In this document: positions 5,861-10,686 of the stretch, piece by piece | Layout of the letters: each line of letters opens with the position of its first letter | Position numbering within the stretch: position 1 is the first letter of the stretch | NCBI GenBank assembly: GCA_003151665.1 | Contig: PLYD01000181.1 | Coordinates: forward strand, 1 to 10,686 | From: Candidatus Dormiibacterota bacterium | Lineage (GTDB): Bacteria; Chloroflexota; Dormibacteria; Dormibacterales; Dormibacteraceae | DNA length: 10,686 nucleotides | Direction of reading: 5' to 3' | Program-made: the position numbers and the translations under genes | Notes under the pieces: model-generated | The model's database searches: none | The model's input: only the letters and a program-made list of their open reading frames with translations | What the model was told of the DNA's origin: nothing

Positions 5861-8455
5861 CTAAGGCAGGATCTCGACGTACCCGTCCGTTCCATGCACG
5901 CGGATCCGCTGCCCATTGTGGATCAGCCGGGTGGCTTGCTCCACACCCACGACAGCCGGCAAGCCGTACTCCCGCGCGATCACTGCGCCATGGGTCATCA
6001 GGCCCCCCACCTCCGTGACCAGGCCAGTGATCGCGACGAACAGGGGCGACCAGCTGGGGTCCGTGTAGGCCGTGACCAGGATGTCGCCCGGTTCGAGATC
6101 GGCCTCCGCCAGGTCATGAATGACGCGGGCTCGCCCCTCGATGATCCCGGCGGAAACCGGTAGGCCGACCAACGCTCCAGTCGGCACGTCATCGCGCCGG
6201 TACACCCCGGCGACGACCTCGCCATCCGACGTGAACACCCGGGGTGGCGTCAGCGCTTGATAGGACCTGAACGCCTCCTTACGCTGGACGATCAGCTGAT
6301 CATCCACGCGGTTCGTGCGCACGACGTCGTGGAGCTCCTGGAACGTGAGATAGAAGATGTCCTCCTTCTCACGCAGCACCCGCGCCTGTACCAGGCGCCC
6401 GGCCTCTTCCAAGAGGGCCTGCTTGTAAACGAAGTAGCGGCTCACCATGCCGAACTTCGGATACTCCCGGTACCCGATGAAGGTCCGGACGCGGTCGATC
6501 ATCCGCTTGGCCTCTTGCGCTTTCTGCTCTCCGTCCGGCAACGCCCGCAAGCGCTCCAGCAGATCCCGCTCCTTCGCCGACGCCTCCCGCCGCCCTTGGT
6601 CGAAGCGCCGCTTCCCGGCGCCCGGCTGAAAGTTCTTGATGTTGCTGAGGATCAGGGGCACGAGCGTGCTGGGGTGTTCGGTCCAACGGGACCTCGTGAT
6701 GTCGATCTCGCCAACGCAGCGCATGCCGTACTTGTCGAGAAAGGCCCGGATGGCGTCCCGCGCTTCCCGCCCGCCCGCAAGCATGGCCACCTCGTCGAGG
6801 AAGCCTTCGTCCTCGACATGCTGCAGAAAATCCACGACCTCCGGATGCGGTCGGATCACGTCCGCGACGTCCAGGAGCGCCAGTCCCATCTCCGACGTGA
6901 CGTTGTTCGGGACGGACTGCGTCAGCGCGTCGGCCGGGTTCTTCTCGCCCAGCCAGGCCTGCAGCTGGTCGTTGAGCCACCAGGTGGCCTCCATCGCGCT
7001 CATGAAAACCTGGTGGCTTCGCGGATCGAACAGGATCCGCCTCAACTCCTGGAGGTCCGCCAGAATGAAGTCGAACAGCGCCCCTCCCGACTTCGTGCGG
7101 ATGTCGCGCTTCAATGCGACGATTGATTCCTGGTTACGTCGGATCAGGTCGCTGACGATGGCCGGGTCGGTCTCGATCGGGGCGGGCGCCCCGGCCCCGG
7201 GCGCCGCGATGGAACCATCGTCCGTCAGCGACGGGATGAAGTCGCCCCGGTCGACGATGCTCTGTAGCGCATCGCCGATCAGCGGATCGGATTTACCGGA
7301 AGCCTCCAGGAGGCGGGCGCGTATCGCGGGCGACGCAAGGTCTCGGGCGACGTCGACGAACAGCCTCCCGCCCGCCACGTACATGGGCCGTGGTGTCGTC
7401 ATCTGCCAGAACGACAACCCGAGGGGTTTCATAGGGTCGGTCATCATCTGCTGGTGACCGACGGAAACGTAGACGTGATTCTCTTGGTCGCCGGCCGCGG
7501 GGATGGGGAACAATGTGGTAATCGGCCTGCTCTGGACGATCTGGAAGTCATCATCGACTAGGCACCATTCGATGTCCTGGGCGGGGCCGAAGTGCGCTTC
7601 GATCCGCCGTCCCAGCTGGGCGAGCCGCACGACCTGCGCATCCGTCAGCGCTGGCTGCTCCTGCCGCTCCGGTTCGATCGCTTCTTCCTGCGTCCCGCCA
7701 GTCGGCAGGGCGTGGATGGCAACCTGCTTGGTGGCGACCGTCTTGGCGACGACCTCGCCGTCCCTCACCTTGTACATGTCCGCGTTCACCAGGCCTGAGA
7801 CCAGGGCCTCACCGAGTCCGAAGCTTGCCTCCACGAAGGCGACCTTCCGGTTGGACGTGACGGGGTCGGCCGTGAAAAGGATTCCGGCCGCCTGCGAGAA
7901 GACCATCCGCTGCACGACCACGGCCATGTGGACCTTCCTGTGGCCGAAGCCGTTCCGCAGGCGGTAGGTCACGGCCCGCTCGGTGAAAAGCGATGCCCAG
8001 CACCGGCTGATGTGCTGGAGGGCCGCCGCCGGCCCCACTACGTTCAGGTACGTGTCCTGCTGGCCTGCGAAGGATGCCGTCGGCAAGTCCTCTGACGTCG
8101 CGCTCGATCGGACGGCGTAGGCGGCCTGCTCGCCGAGCCGGGCGAGCGAGCGCGTAATCGCCGCCGCAAGATCGGCGGGGATGGCGATCCCTTCGAGGGT
8201 CTGGCGGATCTCCGCGCTGAGCGCGCGGATCACCCCCCGGTCATCCGGGTTCAGGCGCGACAGCCGATCAAGCCGATCGTCGATCGACGGCGCTTCCGCC
8301 ATGATCCGCCGGAAGGCATCCGTCGTCACACAGAAGCCAGCCGGTACACGGATGCCTTCGATCCGCGAAAGCTCCCCAAGGCGCGCGCCCTTGCCGCCGA
8401 CGACCGCGACCTGCGTCTGGTCGATCTCCTGGAAATCCAGCACGTAGCTGCCCAT
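5861..8455 (-). CDS. rph: Rifampin phosphotransferase (rifamycin-inactivating)
   Basis: The 864 residues match the usual length of the family (Listeria Rph has about 867). The enzyme uses ATP to phosphorylate the C21 hydroxyl of rifamycins, in the cytoplasm, through a phosphohistidine. It has an N-terminal ATP-grasp domain (about 1-317), a long rifamycin-binding domain (about 325-755) and a C-terminal swivelling histidine domain (about 765-864). In the ATP domain, K22 in VGGKGARLGE, R116 in YAVRSSATSEDLP, E296 in DIEWC, and Q308 and R310 in QIVQSRP align with the essential residues I remember from Listeria. In the last domain EVGGLMTHGAVIAREYGLPA supplies the catalytic histidine at 822. No key residue is lost, so it should be active. 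It follows the ABC permease by 37 bases on the same strand, with a GGTGGA ribosome binding site just before ATG 8455. Related PEP-synthase-like proteins were considered, but the rifamycin-binding part and total length fit Rph. Confidence 0.93.
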   Translation of the reverse strand: MGSYVLDFQEIDQTQVAVVGGKGARLGELSRIEGIRVPAGFCVTTDAFRRIMAEAPSIDDRLDRLSRLNPDDRGVIRALSAEIRQTLEGIAIPADLAAAITRSLARLGEQAAYAVRSSATSEDLPTASFAGQQDTYLNVVGPAAALQHISRCWASLFTERAVTYRLRNGFGHRKVHMAVVVQRMVFSQAAGILFTADPVTSNRKVAFVEASFGLGEALVSGLVNADMYKVRDGEVVAKTVATKQVAIHALPTGGTQEEAIEPERQEQPALTDAQVVRLAQLGRRIEAHFGPAQDIEWCLVDDDFQIVQSRPITTLFPIPAAGDQENHVYVSVGHQQMMTDPMKPLGLSFWQMTTPRPMYVAGGRLFVDVARDLASPAIRARLLEASGKSDPLIGDALQSIVDRGDFIPSLTDDGSIAAPGAGAPAPIETDPAIVSDLIRRNQESIVALKRDIRTKSGGALFDFILADLQELRRILFDPRSHQVFMSAMEATWWLNDQLQAWLGEKNPADALTQSVPNNVTSEMGLALLDVADVIRPHPEVVDFLQHVEDEGFLDEVAMLAGGREARDAIRAFLDKYGMRCVGEIDITRSRWTEHPSTLVPLILSNIKNFQPGAGKRRFDQGRREASAKERDLLERLRALPDGEQKAQEAKRMIDRVRTFIGYREYPKFGMVSRYFVYKQALLEEAGRLVQARVLREKEDIFYLTFQELHDVVRTNRVDDQLIVQRKEAFRSYQALTPPRVFTSDGEVVAGVYRRDDVPTGALVGLPVSAGIIEGRARVIHDLAEADLEPGDILVTAYTDPSWSPLFVAITGLVTEVGGLMTHGAVIAREYGLPAVVGVEQATRLIHNGQRIRVHGTDGYVEILP

Positions 8456-8492
8456 CCGTCCACCGTCCCCTTCGCTTGTGCGCGCCAGTGAA

Positions 8493-9269
8493 CTACTCCC
8501 AGCGGAAATAGCGAATCGCTATGAATCCGAAGATGAGCGTGTAGACGGCCATAGTCAGCAATGCCGCATATGAAGGGCCCCCATTGAAGGCCGAATCGAG
8601 CACAGCCCTAACAGCGGCGCCGCTCGGCGAGTAATACATGATCGTCTGCAAGGGGTCGCCCACCTGTGCCGGATTAACCCACAGACCCGAAAGGAACATC
8701 AAACCGAAGGTAACCACCCCGGAGACAGGTTGTGCGACCGCCTGTGTCGGCACCAAGGCCACGAGCACCAGGCCAAGCGCGAATAGCTCGACAATCGAGA
8801 GCAGGAGCGAAACAGCAAAAGGCAGAATCTGCACGTGGAGTGACGCGCCGAACACGAGCTTGGCCTCCAGGATGACTATCAGGACTGCCGCCGCCGCAAC
8901 AATCAGATCGATGACCAGCTGCGCGGCAAGCAGCCTGGACGGATGCAGCGGTGTCGTGGAAACCCTTCTCAGCCAGCCGATCTCACGATCCCTGACCAGA
9001 GTGTTGGGCAGGGAAACCGAGATGAATATGAACGAGAGGACCAGGATGGTTGGGGTCCAAACTTCGATGATCGTCAACCCGGTGCTGCCGACGGTTCCAG
9101 GATTTGCCTGTCCGATGAACCCGAACACCGCCAGCAGGATGGCTGGGAGTGCCAGCCCGCCGAAAAGGGTAAGCGGTTCTCGCAAGGCGAGCTTGCTCTG
9201 GACCTTGAGCAGTTCGACGAACTGAACGCGCGACCTGCGACTCATCCACTCCGGACGATAGGCAGTCAT
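8493..9269 (-). CDS. ABC-2 type transporter permease (DrrB-like)
   Basis: The protein has 258 residues with six predicted membrane segments near 34-53, 70-90, 116-136, 147-172, 180-197 and 235-254. Between the second and third lies REIGWLRRVSTTPL (95-108), the cytoplasmic coupling motif of the DrrB-type ABC-2 family; the last segment ends in FRWE. The start is the ATG overlapping the ATPase stop (ATGA), so the pair forms one exporter. DrrAB-type systems expel antibiotics or lipophilic molecules; here the partner downstream gene is rph, so drug efflux is a reasonable guess but the substrate is unproven. The gap to rph is only 37 bases and holds no visible terminator, supporting one transcript. 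Confidence 0.88.
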   Translation of the reverse strand: MTAYRPEWMSRRSRVQFVELLKVQSKLALREPLTLFGGLALPAILLAVFGFIGQANPGTVGSTGLTIIEVWTPTILVLSFIFISVSLPNTLVRDREIGWLRRVSTTPLHPSRLLAAQLVIDLIVAAAAVLIVILEAKLVFGASLHVQILPFAVSLLLSIVELFALGLVLVALVPTQAVAQPVSGVVTFGLMFLSGLWVNPAQVGDPLQTIMYYSPSGAAVRAVLDSAFNGGPSYAALLTMAVYTLIFGFIAIRYFRWE

Positions 9270-10189
9270 GTCTGAACCCCTTTGGCGTCGTCCTTCGTCA
9301 GCTTGATGAAAGCATCCTCGAGGTTCCCGGTTCTTGCCTCGACCTCGGATACTCGAACTCCGATCGCTGCCATGGCGTTTATGAGAGATCCCGCGAGATC
9401 GCCCGTACCGGTGACGGTGACGTACCTCTCCTTCCGCTCGATTTCGTTCACACCTGGTATCGCTCGCAGGGTCTGCTCGTCAACCGGTTGAGATGGGACA
9501 AATCGGACCCTGCTCCCGCCTGCTCTCGCCGCGATCGCTTCTGGCGTGTCGAGCGCCACGACGGCCCCATGGTTGATGAGCGCCAGGCGATCGCACAGTC
9601 TCTCCGCCTCGTCCATGAAGTGAGTCACCAGGATCACCGTCACTCCACGGTCTTTCATGCGTTCGATGAGGCTCCAGATCTCACGCCTTGCCTCAGGATC
9701 AAGCCCCGTGGTCAGCTCGTCGAGGATGGCGAGCTTGGGGTTACCCACCAGAGCCAAGGCAACAGACACCCGCTGTTTCTGGCCGCCGGACAGGTTCTTG
9801 AAGGAGGAGTTACCGAATTGCTTGATGCCCAATGACTCGAGCAACTGGTCCGGATCGAGGGGATTGGAGTAGAACGAGGCGAAGAGCCTCACCACCTCTC
9901 TGACCTTGATCCGCGGCGGCAGCGCGCTCTCCTGCAACTGGACGCCGACGAACTCTCTGAGCTTGTTTCGGTCCTTCCGCGGAGAAAGCCCGTACACGCT
10001 GATTGATCCCGAATCGGGAGCGCGCAGCCCCGAGATGCACTCCACGGTGGTCGTCTTGCCGGCGCCGTTGGGTCCGATGATTCCGAAAATCTCGCCTTCT
10101 TGTATAGAAAGGGAGACGTCGTTGACGGCGACAAAATGTCCGTACCTCTTGACGAGGTGTTGAACCATGACGGCTGGCCCCGCGTTCAC
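9266..10189 (-). CDS. ABC transporter ATP-binding protein (DrrA-like)
   Basis: The protein has 307 residues from a GTG at 10189 that overlaps the stop of the upstream regulator as GTGA. An ATG at 10168 (MVQHLVKRYG) is the alternative start and also precedes the domain. Walker A GPNGAGKTT lies at 39-47, a Q-loop in VGVQLQES near 84-86, the signature LSGGQ at 133-137, Walker B ILDE at 155-158 and the switch histidine of VTHF at 190. The usual proline after the Walker B glutamate is leucine (DELTTGLDP), a substitution found in this exporter subfamily. The C-terminal region ends in ARTGNLEDAFIKL, the DrrA-type extension. Together with the permease downstream it forms a drug-type exporter. A frame upstream of the GTG remains open but overlaps the regulator and was rejected as the start. 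Confidence 0.88.
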   Translation of the reverse strand: MNAGPAVMVQHLVKRYGHFVAVNDVSLSIQEGEIFGIIGPNGAGKTTTVECISGLRAPDSGSISVYGLSPRKDRNKLREFVGVQLQESALPPRIKVREVVRLFASFYSNPLDPDQLLESLGIKQFGNSSFKNLSGGQKQRVSVALALVGNPKLAILDELTTGLDPEARREIWSLIERMKDRGVTVILVTHFMDEAERLCDRLALINHGAVVALDTPEAIAARAGGSRVRFVPSQPVDEQTLRAIPGVNEIERKERYVTVTGTGDLAGSLINAMAAIGVRVSEVEARTGNLEDAFIKLTKDDAKGVQT

Positions 10190-10476
10190 GATGCCAGCCC
10201 GCCGAGCAGATTGCGCAGCGCCTCGGTGTACGCGTCCAGTGCCGCGCGACCTTGTGTTGCAAGGGTCATTGTGGTCGTCGACCCGGCCCCATCCCACGTC
10301 TTCTCGCTCGTGAGAAAGCCAGCGTCCTCGAACTCTCGAAGATGCGTGATCAGGTTGCCGGGTGTCAGATCGAGCATGTTCTAAAGGCGGGTGAAGGAAA
10401 GCGCGTCGCCATCGTTCAGCGCGGCCAGACTCAAAGCGTCGGTAACGCTCGCGTGTGCATCAGCGCGCCGGGTCAT
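10186..10476 (-). pseudogene. Winged-helix transcriptional regulator interrupted by an in-frame TAG
   Basis: Read from ATG 10476 to TGA 10186, the frame has 97 codons and would give a small winged-helix regulator (about 96 residues, the usual size of the HTH_27-like family). It reads ASVTDALSLAALNDGDALSF, then TRL, then TAG at 10383-10381 (codon 32), then NMLDLTPGNLITHLREF, EDAGFLTSEKTW and RAALDAYTEALRNLL. Both sides fit the family without a frame change, and a CAG-to-TAG change would account for it. An ATG two codons after the TAG (10377) could restart translation and yield 63 residues, with a truncated DNA-binding domain lacking its first helix. The stop overlaps the ABC ATPase start (GTGA). 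A TAG in frame upstream of the ATG bounds the frame at its 5' end. It could be a true pseudogene, a recent mutation, or a sequencing error. The regulator would be expected to control the transporter and perhaps rph. Confidence 0.72.
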
Positions 10477-10686
10477 GACAAAGGCGGCCCGCTATCCGTG
10501 AACACCCGCCTGTACGGCACACCTAATTCGCACGGGGCCTGGCTTGTACGACCTGACTACGTCGAACACGACAAATCACGGTGCCTCAATAAGCCTGCCG
10601 TTCTTTGACAGGTTCGGGTCGGTGCATGCGGCAAGGTTGAAACAGCAGGGCCGTCGCTTTCCGCTTTTCATTTTCGAGATACTTAC
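10477..10686. other. Intergenic region at the window end
   Basis: These 210 bases hold no convincing gene. Apart from the RAE-like site there is no clear TTGACA/TANNNT pair facing the minus-strand operon, although an isolated TTGACA occurs at 10605-10610 on the plus strand with no -10 at a proper distance. The last bases (beyond 10640) are noticeably less GC-rich than the rest. The left end probably contains the promoter of the regulator-ABC-rph unit, not resolved here. Confidence 0.4.
10621..10639 (-). promoter_or_regulatory. Possible rifamycin-associated element (RAE)-like motif
   Basis: GGTGCATGCGGCAAGGTTG on the plus strand contains a near-palindrome, CATGC-G-GCAAG, with one mismatched pair. 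Against the RAE consensus as I remember it from actinomycete rifamycin-inactivation genes (GGGGCTTGCGGCAAGGCCC) it matches 14 of 19 positions, including a run of ten, TGCGGCAAGG. It lies 144 bases upstream of the interrupted regulator, the first gene of the possible exporter-rph transcript. No match lies immediately upstream of rph itself. I recalled the consensus from memory and could not check it. Confidence 0.35.

Noticed and set aside
6257..7457. Plus-strand ORFs of 289 and 273 codons inside rph
   Set aside because: They are antisense to rph, whose family match runs over the whole stretch, and they arise from the high GC content. Their translations resemble no family.
8638..9225. Plus-strand ORF of 195 codons inside the DrrB-like permease
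   Set aside because: It is antisense to a clear membrane permease with the correct motif and coupled start; its own translation looks like a shadow of GC-rich codons.
10252..10608. Plus-strand ORF of 118 codons across the regulator and intergenic region
   Set aside because: It runs antisense to the recognisable regulator, resembles no family and has no ribosome binding site.
10632..10643. GTTGAAAC-like end resembling a CRISPR repeat terminus near the right edge
   Set aside because: Only one copy occurs in the window, with no spaced repeat and no cas gene. The similarity is a short common string.

Overview
The window is GC-rich, with strongly GC-biased third codon positions, many 4-bp ATGA/GTGA gene overlaps, several GTG/TTG starts, and promoters that seem to begin at or next to start codons. 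Together with an NADPH:F420 reductase-like gene and a luciferase-like oxidoreductase, this suggests a soil actinobacterium or a high-GC Chloroflexota. The sequence alone does not decide between them.

Left part (1-3220). An ArsR-type repressor and an SRPBCC/AHSA1 protein (cut by the window edge) form a two-gene unit on the minus strand. A 20-bp inverted repeat abuts the repressor's start. After a poorly resolved 300-base stretch with one doubtful ORF, a plus-strand operon encodes a MarR regulator, an NADPH-dependent F420-reductase-like protein and a luciferase-like monooxygenase (LLM), each overlapping the next by 4 bp. It looks like a repressor-controlled redox module with a palindrome in its promoter.

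Middle part (3268-5795). A minus-strand helix-turn-helix regulator is divergent from a plus-strand operon of a small PLD-N membrane protein, an ABC ATPase and an ABC-2 permease. This resembles the YxlE-YxlF-YxlG arrangement of Bacillus. The short divergent spacer holds overlapping promoter elements and a partial palindrome.

Right part (5861-10476, all minus strand). A small winged-helix regulator is followed by a DrrA/DrrB-like ABC ATPase and permease, then by a full-length rifampin phosphotransferase (rph) with its ATP-binding residues and swivelling-domain catalytic histidine intact. The first three genes overlap or nearly overlap, and rph follows after 37 bases, so this may be one transcript combining export with rifamycin inactivation. 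The regulator's frame is interrupted by one in-frame TAG at codon 32, though the flanking sequence reads as a continuous family member. About 145 bases upstream of it is a motif resembling the rifamycin-associated element as I remember it. That RAE-like site, the broken regulator and the possible transporter-rph operon are the most interesting parts of the window. No rRNA, tRNA, insertion sequence or CRISPR array was found.
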